From: Leptospiraceae bacterium
GTDB taxonomy: Bacteria > Spirochaetota > Leptospiria > Leptospirales > Leptospiraceae
Direction of reading: 5' to 3'
DNA length: 64,000 nucleotides
Assembly: GCA_024233865.1 (NCBI GenBank)
Contig: JACKPA010000006.1
Location: 62,001-126,000 of the forward strand
The notes under the pieces: generated by a model
Told to the model about the DNA's origin: nothing
Database searches by the model: none
The model's input: the letters and a program-made list of their open reading frames with translations, nothing else
Shown: piece by piece, positions 36,879-44,706 of the stretch
How the letters are laid out: each line of letters starts with the position of its first letter
Position numbering within the stretch: position 1 is the stretch's first letter
Translations under genes and position numbers: made by a program

Positions 36879-37413
36879 TTTTCCCTTCTTTCACTCTCTT
36901 GCATATTTTATGATTGGCTAAATTTGAAAAAGCATTTTTTAGAAGCGAAATTTTTTCACAAAAATCTTAGAAAAATAAAAGATATCTTTCGTACGTAATT
37001 TATAAATTAAAATTCTAATTGTTTTGCGAATTTATTTCGCAAAAATCTCTAAAAACTAAGATTTTTCCTTGAATTCATGGCTCAAAAAGGATTTTTAACC
37101 CTTAAAATCTTAAAAAACTAAAAAAACTTTTAGAATTCTAATTTTAAAAGTACCACAGTAATTTTTTTGTATGATTTCATACTTTTAAAATTGGAAAAAC
37201 AAAAGAAATCTCTGCTCGAAAAGAAAACAATCGGAAATTTTGTTCAACTTGCTATTGCAGGAAATCTTCTATATTCAGGAACAGAGTAGTTTTCAGATAT
37301 AAAACTAAAGAAAATCCTTGAAAAACAAAAGAGTTAAATCATGGTATAATTGTATCTATTAAACAATTTGATGGAAGATCGAATCAATTAACATATAGCA
37401 AGAGGGAAGCACG
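36879..37413. promoter_or_regulatory. Long gene-free, hairpin-rich region before the DndC-like gene
   Basis: No coding frame is convincing here. The region contains a perfect 13-bp inverted repeat AATTTTAAAAGTA / TACTTTTAAAATT at 37,140-37,152 and 37,180-37,192. A second stem GTATG/CATAC (169-173/178-182 in the same block) overlaps its right arm, so two structures exclude each other. A further stem is TTGCGAA/TTCGCAA near 37,024-37,041. The dispersed motif copy 2 follows. It may hold promoters for the DndC-like gene and for the small gene at 37,414. Confidence 0.4.
37284..37343. repeat. Dispersed motif, copy 2 of 3
   Basis: GAGTAGTTTTCAGATATAAA followed by ACTAAAGAAAATCCTTGAAA and AAATCATG. 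It is related to 22,344-22,400 and 51,777-51,830. Confidence 0.6.
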
Positions 37414-37668
37414 ATGAATAGAGAAGAAATAACAATCCAAACAGGTACGCATATATGGAAAAGTCCTATGGAATACTTTTCCGAACATGCAGTGTTTCAT
37501 GGAAGTCCGTACTATCAAATAACCGAAGTAGATGATGTCTATTACTTATGGGAATTGTCTAAAGAAGAACCGGAAAAGCATAAATACCAAATTTTAAAAA
37601 CAAGCGATAATTTTGGAGCTCTGCATGACGAGGGAATGGAATTAAACAACACAATCTCAAAAAAATAG
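37414..37668 (+). CDS. 84-residue hypothetical protein
   Basis: A good ribosome site (AGAGGGA, 6 nt before the ATG) starts MNREEITIQTGTHIWKSPME. The sequence includes YFSEHAVFHGSPYYQITEVD and DVYYLWELSKEEPEKHKYQI. It is acidic with alternating hydrophobics and may be a small alpha/beta fold. I do not recognise a family. The frame ends in SKK at a run of seven A, and frames beyond the stop look like damaged coding sequence, so the protein may once have been longer. Confidence 0.5.
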   Translation: MNREEITIQTGTHIWKSPMEYFSEHAVFHGSPYYQITEVDDVYYLWELSKEEPEKHKYQILKTSDNFGALHDEGMELNNTISKK

Positions 37669-37893
37669 AAGAGGTTATAATACGGAAGCAACCAACGAAG
37701 AACCAAACAAAAATCTTTGTAAAGATATATGTGCCGAAAGAGTAAAAAAAGTTATAACAGGATATACAAACAAGCATCATTATATATTCTTTATACTTGG
37801 GACATAGAAAATGCAAAAGAGCATTTTGATGAAATGGAAATATTACCCATACCGGAAACTTTAACAAAAAGGTTTACAAAAAGAAGGAAATAA
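37669..37893 (+). other. Degenerate coding remnant between the 84-residue gene and mntA
   Basis: One frame reads GYNTEATNEEPNKNLCKDIC then AERVKKVITGYTNKHHYIFF before a stop. Another picks up at WDIENAKEHFDEMEILPIPE and ends at 37,893. Both have a coding-like composition but neither has a start, which suggests a frameshifted small gene. I cannot name the family. Confidence 0.35.
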
Positions 37894-37895
37894 TC

Positions 37896-38315
37896 ATGAT
37901 TCGAAAAACAATAACACCGGAAACAAGTACGATTACCTTACAGTTACCTGAAAGTTTTATAGGAAAAACAATAGAAATTTTAGCGTTTTATAAAGAATCA
38001 ATACCGCTTACCCAGGAAACAATACTAGATTTTCTAAGAGAAATTTTAAATACAAAAAAAGAAGAGTTCTTTATAGAGAAAATAGGAATATTTGGTTCTT
38101 TTGCTAGAGGTGAAGCAAGAGACAATAGTGACATTGATGTTATTGTAGAATTTCTCCCTGAAATAAAAAACATTTTCAAGGTGAAAAACGAACTAAGGGA
38201 GATGATAGAAGATAAATTTGGACGGAAAGTCGATATAGCAAATGCCGAAACAATTAAAACTGCTGTAAAAGAACTTATTTTAAAGGAGACAATTTATGTC
38301 GATCATAAAGGATAA
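37896..38315 (+). CDS. mntA: MntA-type nucleotidyltransferase antitoxin
   Basis: The nucleotidyltransferase core is GIFGSFARGEARDNSDIDVI, with G67-S68 and the metal-binding D79-x-D81. Residues 1-35 form an extra N-terminal segment resembling an antitoxin-type beta hairpin and helix. MntA proteins block HepT ribonucleases by adding AMP residues next to the HEPN active site. The hepT gene overlaps its 3' end by 20 bp, the standard order of this module. AAGGAAATAATC precedes the ATG. Confidence 0.88.
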   Translation: MIRKTITPETSTITLQLPESFIGKTIEILAFYKESIPLTQETILDFLREILNTKKEEFFIEKIGIFGSFARGEARDNSDIDVIVEFLPEIKNIFKVKNELREMIEDKFGRKVDIANAETIKTAVKELILKETIYVDHKG

Positions 38316-38646
38316 ATTGATTTTAGATGCAATTCTTGAATCAATAGAAAAGATACAAAACTATGCAAGTTCCTTTACAGAAGCAAATGAATTTTTTGAT
38401 ACTATGAATTTTGAAGCAAGCGTAATGAATTTTATTATTATTGCCGAAATGACAGAAAAGCTTTCTCCGGAAATAATCAAAGAAAATTCTGTAATTGATT
38501 GGAAAAGCATCAAAGGTTTTAGAAATATAGCAGCTCATAATTATTTTGGATTGGATTATAATGAAGTTTGGTATATAATAGAAAGTTATCTTCCCGAATT
38601 AAAATTGAATGTAAAACAGATTATTGAAAAAATAAAGTCACAGTAA
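38296..38646 (+). CDS. hepT: HepT-type HEPN ribonuclease toxin (DUF86)
   Basis: The 116-residue all-helical protein carries the HEPN motif R76-x4-H81-x-Y83 in RNIAAHNY. This is the RNase active site, and the tyrosine is the one AMPylated by the partner. AAGGAG lies 7 nt before the start. Length and motif fit HepT. With mntA this is a type VII toxin-antitoxin pair, likely a stabiliser or abortive-infection element within the island. Confidence 0.88.
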   Translation: MSIIKDKLILDAILESIEKIQNYASSFTEANEFFDTMNFEASVMNFIIIAEMTEKLSPEIIKENSVIDWKSIKGFRNIAAHNYFGLDYNEVWYIIESYLPELKLNVKQIIEKIKSQ

Positions 38647-38660
38647 AAGAGAAATACCCC

Positions 38661-40886
38661 ATGAAACTTAAAAATTTTCAACAAGAAATTCATAACACCA
38701 TTATTTACAAATTCAAAGACCTTAAATCAAAATATGATTCATTGGATAAAACTAATATATCTGACTTTAATAAAATCAGAAAATTAGACGGTGGAATTTT
38801 ATTACAAGCTCCTACTGGTTGTGGAAAAACTTTTATAGCTTCTCAAATCGTATCTACCTTTAACGAAATTGAAAAAATGATTTGGTTTTGGTTTGCACCT
38901 TTTAGCGGACTTATAGAACAAACCAGACAAGTATTTTTAAAAGATTCTGTCTCTGTTCCCATATTAGATATTCATACGGATAGAACTTTAGAAAACTTAA
39001 AAGTAGGAGGAATATATTTTCTCACATGGCAAAAAGTTGCTGTTAGCAATAATGAAGGAAGAAAAGCTAGAATAACAGGTGATGACGGACTCTCCATAGA
39101 TGAATTGATGGAATCTGCCAGAATGGAAGATTATAAAATCGGTTGTATTATAGACGAAGCTCATCATTCTATTGTATCCAAAAAAACAGAAGCAAGTAAA
39201 TTTTTTTCTGAAATTGTAACACCGGATTATCTATTAATGATGACCGCCACTCCAAATGACAAAGATATTAAAACATTTTCCGAACAAACAGGTTATGAAT
39301 TGAAAAATGAAAAACAAAGAGCCTCAGTATCCAGAGAAGACGGCGTAAAAGAAGGTCTTTTAAAACGTGGCGTAAAAATGGTGCGTTTTTTAGAAAAAAA
39401 TCCGACTGATAAAGATTTAATAGATATGGAAAAAACAGCTTTGGAAGAATGTACTTTGTTACACAGAGAAATTAAAAGTAAATTAGAAAATTTAAATGTT
39501 CCAATTCAGCCTCTTATGCTTGTTCAAGTTCCAAACGGAAAAAAGGAAAGTATTGAAGAAGTTAAGAACTTTTTAACAGATAACTTACGATTTAAAGAAT
39601 CGAGTGTAAAAGTTCATACCGCAAATGAACCGGATGAAAATTTTCATTTGATTGCACACGATCCAAAAGTCGAAGTTTTGATTTTTAAAATGGCAGTTGC
39701 AACAGGATTTGACGCTCCAAGAGCATTTACTCTTGCAGCACTTAGAGGGATAAGAAATGAACAGTTTGGAGTTCAAGTTGTAGGTAGAATTATGCGAATT
39801 CCAAAAGAAATGCAATTTAAGAAAAACTTGGATGATTCATTGTATTATGGATATGTTTTTATTGCAAACAAAGAAAAGGATGAAGGATTGTTGTTGGCAG
39901 CAGATTTAATCAACAGAATCAAGACGCAAAATGCTTCTCTCGGGAGCCAAACTGTAGTAACGATATATAAAGGAAATCCAAAAGCTCAAGTTGTAGAAAA
40001 CGGTGATATAATTCCTTTAATTCCTAACGAAGAAATGGGTAATATTTTTTTAACACCCGAATCGGAACAAAAAGAAAAACTTCCAAAATGGAAACAAATA
40101 GAACCTTATATTCCAAATTTAACAAGTGGTAATTTACAAAATGATGAAGAACACTTTCAAAAACCATCTCCCCTCACGCAAGTATTAGTTCAAGAAGAAA
40201 GATATGTATACAAAATTAGAGAAGGTGTTCCCAAAGTTTTAAAAACAGAATATATGCCCGATCCAGGTGATAACTACCAAGAAAGAATTTTAGATTTTGT
40301 AGATTTTACAGGAAAAACAGACGCTGCACGAAAAAAGAAAATTGAAATTACGGAAGAAATCAGTGACATTTTTAACAAAACAGATATAGCTAAGTTAAAT
40401 AAAAAAGGCGAAATTGATTTTGAAGCCTTAGCAGATAAAACAACTCAACTACTATTGAATTTTGTAACAGATCGATTGTTTAAAAGAAAACTCTTTGAAC
40501 ATTATAAAAAGTTTTGTGAAAAAAACGGTTGGGAGATAAGTAATGATGAAGAACTCTGTAAAGAACTTGATTTGATTCTTATTTCTCATAAAAATTTAAT
40601 AAAAGACGCACAACGAAAATCCATGATAGATAAATTGGAATTAAAAGAGGTTTACTTAAATTTGGAAGTGGTAGTCCATAATTCAACAGTGCAAAAATCC
40701 ACCAAAAATATTTATGGAGTTTTTCCGGAATCTCTAAATAGTATGGAACTTGAATTGGCAAAAAAGTTAGATTCCGAAGAAGTAATTCTTTGGTGGCATA
40801 GAAACGGACAAAATTCAAAGGGAAAAGAACCAGCCATTGGGCTTAATTTCACTATTTTTTTTATGATTCGGAAAACCAAAAGGTGA
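38661..40886 (+). CDS. SF2 DEAD/DEAH helicase, type III Res-like, with disrupted 3' end
   Basis: Motifs of the 741-residue protein: LLQAPTGCGKTFIASQ (Walker A, 50-57), CIIDEAHHSI (motif II), MMTATPND (III), KMAVATGFDAPRAF and QVVGRIMRIP (VI). The C-terminal 300 residues continue to EVILWWHRNGQNSKGKEPAI as in Res-type subunits, which normally end with a nuclease domain. After GLNFTIFF the frame shifts at a run of eight T (40,855-40,862). The present protein ends in MIRKTKR, while the next frame carries YDSENQKVNDEGIFNFNMLK. The helicase domains are intact; the nuclease tail is not. No methylase gene of a type III system is adjacent. Confidence 0.82.
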   Translation: MKLKNFQQEIHNTIIYKFKDLKSKYDSLDKTNISDFNKIRKLDGGILLQAPTGCGKTFIASQIVSTFNEIEKMIWFWFAPFSGLIEQTRQVFLKDSVSVPILDIHTDRTLENLKVGGIYFLTWQKVAVSNNEGRKARITGDDGLSIDELMESARMEDYKIGCIIDEAHHSIVSKKTEASKFFSEIVTPDYLLMMTATPNDKDIKTFSEQTGYELKNEKQRASVSREDGVKEGLLKRGVKMVRFLEKNPTDKDLIDMEKTALEECTLLHREIKSKLENLNVPIQPLMLVQVPNGKKESIEEVKNFLTDNLRFKESSVKVHTANEPDENFHLIAHDPKVEVLIFKMAVATGFDAPRAFTLAALRGIRNEQFGVQVVGRIMRIPKEMQFKKNLDDSLYYGYVFIANKEKDEGLLLAADLINRIKTQNASLGSQTVVTIYKGNPKAQVVENGDIIPLIPNEEMGNIFLTPESEQKEKLPKWKQIEPYIPNLTSGNLQNDEEHFQKPSPLTQVLVQEERYVYKIREGVPKVLKTEYMPDPGDNYQERILDFVDFTGKTDAARKKKIEITEEISDIFNKTDIAKLNKKGEIDFEALADKTTQLLLNFVTDRLFKRKLFEHYKKFCEKNGWEISNDEELCKELDLILISHKNLIKDAQRKSMIDKLELKEVYLNLEVVVHNSTVQKSTKNIYGVFPESLNSMELELAKKLDSEEVILWWHRNGQNSKGKEPAIGLNFTIFFMIRKTKR

Positions 40887-41068
40887 ATGATGAAGGAATT
40901 TTTAATTTCAATATGCTCAAGTGGTAAAAGCTTTATCCGAGTTTGGATAAAATCCTATGGCATAGGGAAAATGTTTTTAAGAGGTAGAGAAATTCTAAAT
41001 TTTAATATGAATACTATGAGACAAAAATTAACTCTACCTTGTTTAAAACGTGTAATACTGGTTCAACG
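40862..41068 (+). pseudogene. Eroded C-terminal tail of the helicase gene
   Basis: Pieces in two frames read YDSENQKVNDEGIFNFNML, then KALSEFG, then DKILWHRENVFKRGREI. They resemble the ALSKFDKILWWHRN part of Res-type C-termini and continue the interrupted gene. Stops and shifts separate them, so no full product can be made. Confidence 0.5.
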
Positions 41069-41725
41069 ATGAATATGAACAAAGCGATTCAAAACACAAT
41101 AAACCAAAAAATCAGTTTACTATCTCAAGAACGTCAACTAGCTTTTGGTATCATTTTATCCGAAAGATTTCTACCTAATTATTTTGCATTTTATTTCGTT
41201 GAAAAATGGGGAAATCCTATGGTTTTATTAAATGGAATTGATTTGTTAAAAAATATTGCATACCAAGGAAATTATGAAACATCGGAATTGGAATTAATTG
41301 ATGAACTAATTGAAAGTATAACACCGGATTTGGATGATTTTCCAAGCAATATTTTAGCTTCTATGGCTCTAGATGTTTCTAGTATGCTATGTGAGTGTTT
41401 CGTCTTTGTAAAAAATCACAATATAAAGCATATTGAGATTTGCTCATCTGTTTCATTTGGTTCTTTGGAAATGTATGTCCAAAAACGTGACAATTTAAGA
41501 CATGACTTGAAAACAGAAGAATTGAATAAATATTTTTCCCAAGATAGTTTAATCAAACATGAAATAGAGTATCAATTAAAATTATTGGATGAATTAACCG
41601 GAAACATCAAGATTAGCCCGAAGCTATATATTGATAAAACAATGGCAGCTCCCATGCCGGAATTAGTTCTATTTTTATCTTCCTTACAAGACAAAAATAG
41701 ATTCATGCAAATTTCGAATATTTAA
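41069..41725 (+). CDS. DUF416 (YjaG-like) family protein
   Basis: The chosen start is the ATG at 41,069 (MNMNKAIQNTINQKISLLSQ); the frame is open earlier into the eroded helicase tail. SQERQLAFGIILSERFLPNY followed by FYFVEKWGN and ITPDLDDFPSNILASMALDV matches DUF416: a helical protein with RQLAF and E-R-x-x-P-N-Y near the N-terminus and S-x-A-x-D in the middle. These are small uncharacterised proteins. It lies between the decayed helicase and the Septu-like pair and may be a passenger. Confidence 0.75.
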   Translation: MNMNKAIQNTINQKISLLSQERQLAFGIILSERFLPNYFAFYFVEKWGNPMVLLNGIDLLKNIAYQGNYETSELELIDELIESITPDLDDFPSNILASMALDVSSMLCECFVFVKNHNIKHIEICSSVSFGSLEMYVQKRDNLRHDLKTEELNKYFSQDSLIKHEIEYQLKLLDELTGNIKISPKLYIDKTMAAPMPELVLFLSSLQDKNRFMQISNI

Positions 41726-41739
41726 AAAATGGTAAGAAA

Positions 41740-43410
41740 ATGAAAGCACCAATATTTGAAAATGTAGCTGATCTACACGAAGACCTGTTAATATTCCTCT
41801 TGAAATACAGAAAACAGGAACATACGGATTTTACTTTTCTTCTTAAACCGGATGAAAACCAATGGAGGGAAGGAAAATGGTTTTATGGCAATGAGAGATG
41901 GGTAAATATTTTCTTTTTGAAAAGCCAAACAAATAGACATTGGGATAACAATATTGAATTGGGAATAAACATTTATGGTGGTTGGAATATTCATGTTAAT
42001 TTTGATAACATTAGTTTAGTCAAAGATATAGTTAGGTTATTTAGTAATATTGGAAATTCTAATAGAGAAAGGAGAAATGGAAATAGAGAAACGATCAGTC
42101 CCTTTATAAATCATTATCGTGAAGGAATACGAACTTGCATTGATATTATTTATAATAGGATCATAAAAGATAAAATTTTAATTGATAACAAAAATTTATC
42201 TCTGATAGATACTAATGAGTTTGAAAAAACATTAGAAAAAATTAATGATTATCGAAAACCTCAACAACAAGTATCTTTGTATGGATTTACGGTAGAAAAC
42301 TACCAAGGCATAAAGAGTACCTCTCTAAGAAATCTACCAAACAAAGCTAATTGGATATTTCTAACTGGTGAAAACGGTTTCGGAAAAACCTCAATATTGC
42401 AGAGTATTGCCATTGGTTTATATGGAAATATAGAAGAAGAAATTATTCCCAAAGATAAAAATACAAACATTAACATTTTTTATCAATACCAAAATCGTTT
42501 TCGCAATATAATCCATTTGAATGATCCCAAAATGGAAGACTTTTTCGAACCAGTTATAAGCTTAGCGGCATACGGACCTTCTCGTTTGGATCCTCAATCA
42601 GAAAATAGTGACAATAGGAAAGCCGACAATGCAACAGCTACATATGGTTTGTTTCATACCGATGGTTATTTAAAAAATATTGAAATTGAGTTAAAAAGAA
42701 CAAAAGCTTATGAGGAAGACAAGTATAAAATACTTGTTAGTATAATCCAAAAGGCAATTCCTGCTATTGCAAAGATTGAAATCATAGATAAAGGTAGAAA
42801 AGTTATCTATTACGAAAAAGATAGTTCATCAGGAGAAATATTTGATCCAGTTGAATTTCATCAATTAGCTTCAGGAATAAGAAATACAATTAACATTGTA
42901 GGAGATATTTTTATTCGACTAAATAAAATGTTAAATGAATTTCAAGTTTTAAATGATATTTTTTATACCCCAGAGGAGTTAATAGGAATTGTAATTATTG
43001 ATGAATTAGATTTACATTTGCATCCTAAATGGTTAAAAAAATTACCCAGCATACTTTCCAATGTATTTCCCAAAATTCAGTTTATTTGTTCTACTCATAG
43101 TTCAATTCCAATACTAGGTGCTCCAAAAAATTCTGTATTTTTAAAAGTCAATAGAAATAAAGAAGATGGAGTTTGTGTTGATCGATTGGAAATCATAGAG
43201 AAAGAAATTAAAAATCTTTTACCTAATCATATTTTGACATCTCCATTGTTTGATTTTGAAGAAATTATTGCTCTGTCAAATGAGGAAGAAGGTAATATAT
43301 CAACAACAGATAGCTATCAAGAATATAGACAAGAAGAAAGTATTAAAGAAAAATTGGAGATATTAAAAGCCAATAATGACTTTTTAAATTTTATGAAGGA
43401 TCGAGACTAA
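41740..43410 (+). CDS. Septu-like (PtuA-type) AAA ATPase
   Basis: The first 190 residues are family-specific. A P-loop follows, TGENGFGKTSILQSIAIGLY near residue 210-218, then PSRLDP, GIRNTINIVGDIF and the Walker B VIIDELDLHLHPKWLKKLP. FICSTHSSIPILGAP is the D-loop/H-switch. This is the OLD/RecF-like ABC ATPase seen in PtuA. The gene 8 bp downstream encodes an HNH nuclease, reproducing the PtuA-PtuB order of the Septu anti-phage system. PtuA binds ATP and holds PtuB inactive until infection. No reverse transcriptase is near, so a retron form is unlikely. Confidence 0.82.
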   Translation: MKAPIFENVADLHEDLLIFLLKYRKQEHTDFTFLLKPDENQWREGKWFYGNERWVNIFFLKSQTNRHWDNNIELGINIYGGWNIHVNFDNISLVKDIVRLFSNIGNSNRERRNGNRETISPFINHYREGIRTCIDIIYNRIIKDKILIDNKNLSLIDTNEFEKTLEKINDYRKPQQQVSLYGFTVENYQGIKSTSLRNLPNKANWIFLTGENGFGKTSILQSIAIGLYGNIEEEIIPKDKNTNINIFYQYQNRFRNIIHLNDPKMEDFFEPVISLAAYGPSRLDPQSENSDNRKADNATATYGLFHTDGYLKNIEIELKRTKAYEEDKYKILVSIIQKAIPAIAKIEIIDKGRKVIYYEKDSSSGEIFDPVEFHQLASGIRNTINIVGDIFIRLNKMLNEFQVLNDIFYTPEELIGIVIIDELDLHLHPKWLKKLPSILSNVFPKIQFICSTHSSIPILGAPKNSVFLKVNRNKEDGVCVDRLEIIEKEIKNLLPNHILTSPLFDFEEIIALSNEEEGNISTTDSYQEYRQEESIKEKLEILKANNDFLNFMKDRD

Positions 43411-43418
43411 AGATATTT

Positions 43419-44303
43419 ATGAAAAGAATTTATAAAAATTTCGACGAGGTTCCTCAAATTCTCACTAGTAAGAAATGCGAAACTCTCATAGAAGATTTAT
43501 TAGAAAAACAGAATCAGCACAGTTTTAATCAATATTATTTTGCACATGAAGATATAAAAACAAGTCTATCTAATATTTATAATAACAAATGTGCATATTG
43601 CGAAACAGATACAACTGCTGGAGCACCGTTAGAAGTTGAACACTATCGTCCAAAAAATAAAGTTAAAGAAAGTGAAAAACATTTAGGCTATTACTGGCTT
43701 TGTTATGAATGGTCAAATCTTCTATATTCATGTTCATCATGCAATAAAGCAAAGTCAAATCATTTTCCATTAGAAGATGAAAGCAAGAGAGTTTTTGCTC
43801 CAAAAAAAATTGCAGGAAAGTTAGACAAAAATTCTTGTAATATTCGATCTTCCATCTTGTTACAAGAAAAACCTCTTCTTCTGAATCCTGAAATAGATAA
43901 TCCATTAGAGCATGTTTTTTTTCACCCTGACGGAAAGATAGAAGGACGTTCTACAAGAGGTGAGATGACAATTGAAATTTGTAAATTAAATAGGCAACCA
44001 TTGCAAATAGCTCGTAAAACATTGATAGATGATATATTTAGAAATCTTATGAGATACTTAGAAAAATTTGATGCGAGAAATATTAGTGATTCAACTGTAA
44101 AATATGCAATTAAAAATGAAATAAATAAACTTTTATCTCTTATAAAGAATGACCGTCCATACTCAGTATTGGCTATGACAGTCTTAAAAAAATTTGATGT
44201 TTTTTATATTAATCGTTTCGGAAAGAAAGAACATCAAAAAATTCTTCGTGAAGTATACGAAGAATTTAAACAAACAATCTTAGAAATAATGAATAAAGAA
44301 TAA
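43419..44303 (+). CDS. Septu-like (PtuB-type) HNH endonuclease
   Basis: The HNH region is C58-x2-C61 (NKCAYCETDT), E74-H75 in LEVEHYRPKNKV, C105-x2-C108-N109 in YSCSSCNKAKSNHFPL. The paired cysteines hold a structural zinc and H75 is the catalytic base. The remaining 170 residues are helical and would contact the ATPase. Adjacency and order with the PtuA-type gene support a Septu-type module that degrades DNA or tRNA in infected cells. Confidence 0.85.
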   Translation: MKRIYKNFDEVPQILTSKKCETLIEDLLEKQNQHSFNQYYFAHEDIKTSLSNIYNNKCAYCETDTTAGAPLEVEHYRPKNKVKESEKHLGYYWLCYEWSNLLYSCSSCNKAKSNHFPLEDESKRVFAPKKIAGKLDKNSCNIRSSILLQEKPLLLNPEIDNPLEHVFFHPDGKIEGRSTRGEMTIEICKLNRQPLQIARKTLIDDIFRNLMRYLEKFDARNISDSTVKYAIKNEINKLLSLIKNDRPYSVLAMTVLKKFDVFYINRFGKKEHQKILREVYEEFKQTILEIMNKE

Positions 44304-44338
44304 TCCAGAAAAGTATCTATATTTAAGGACACATAACA

Positions 44339-44587
44339 ATGAACAAACTAACCATCAAACAAGCAATTATAAAAACAATGGAAAAAGAAGGAAAACCTCT
44401 CACATCCCAAGAAGTATACAACAGTATTGTAAAACACAACCTATACACATTCGGAGCAAAAGACCCAAAAGCAGTAGTAAACTCAGAAATTCGACAGCAC
44501 TGTGAAGGACTGGATTTAAAAACATCCAAACCCGAAAAATTATTCAAGCTTGAAAAAGATGGAAAATACAGTTTATTACCTCGATGA
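44339..44587 (+). CDS. Stand-alone HARE-HTH domain protein
   Basis: The 82-residue sequence is almost exactly one HARE-HTH domain: LTIKQAIIKTMEKEGKPLTS, QEVYNSIVKHNLYTFGAKDP and KAVVNSEIRQHCEGLDL, ending EKDGKYSLLPR. Aravind and Iyer proposed that this winged helix (named for HB1, ASXL and restriction endonucleases) links to recognition of modified DNA. It lies about 100 bp before a DndA-like desulfurase gene, so it could be a reader or repressor of sulfur-modified DNA; that is inference. AAGGA precedes the ATG. Confidence 0.78.
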   Translation: MNKLTIKQAIIKTMEKEGKPLTSQEVYNSIVKHNLYTFGAKDPKAVVNSEIRQHCEGLDLKTSKPEKLFKLEKDGKYSLLPR

Positions 44588-44604
44588 TAAAAAGAGAAAC
44601 AAAT

Positions 44605-44706
44605 ATGAAAGTTGAGATTCACCAGATTGCTGAAGAGAAACAAAGAGGTTTGCAAAATGACTTGGAAAATAAAATAGATAAATATGCCCTACATATATCT
44701 GGATAA
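44605..44706 (+). other. Possible 33-residue peptide overlapping the desulfurase start
   Basis: The frame MKVEIHQIAEEKQRGLQNDL plus 13 more residues ends at 44,706, overlapping the start of the desulfurase gene by 23 bp. It may start 7 codons earlier at 44,584, overlapping the HARE-HTH stop. It could be a leader that couples translation of the two genes, or chance. Confidence 0.3.

Noticed and set aside
38661..40886. Complete type III restriction-modification system
   Set aside because: Only a Res-like helicase with a broken tail is present; no Mod methyltransferase is adjacent.
41740..44303. Retron of the Ec78 type, which also uses PtuA/PtuB
   Set aside because: No reverse transcriptase gene or msr-msd-like structure was found nearby.
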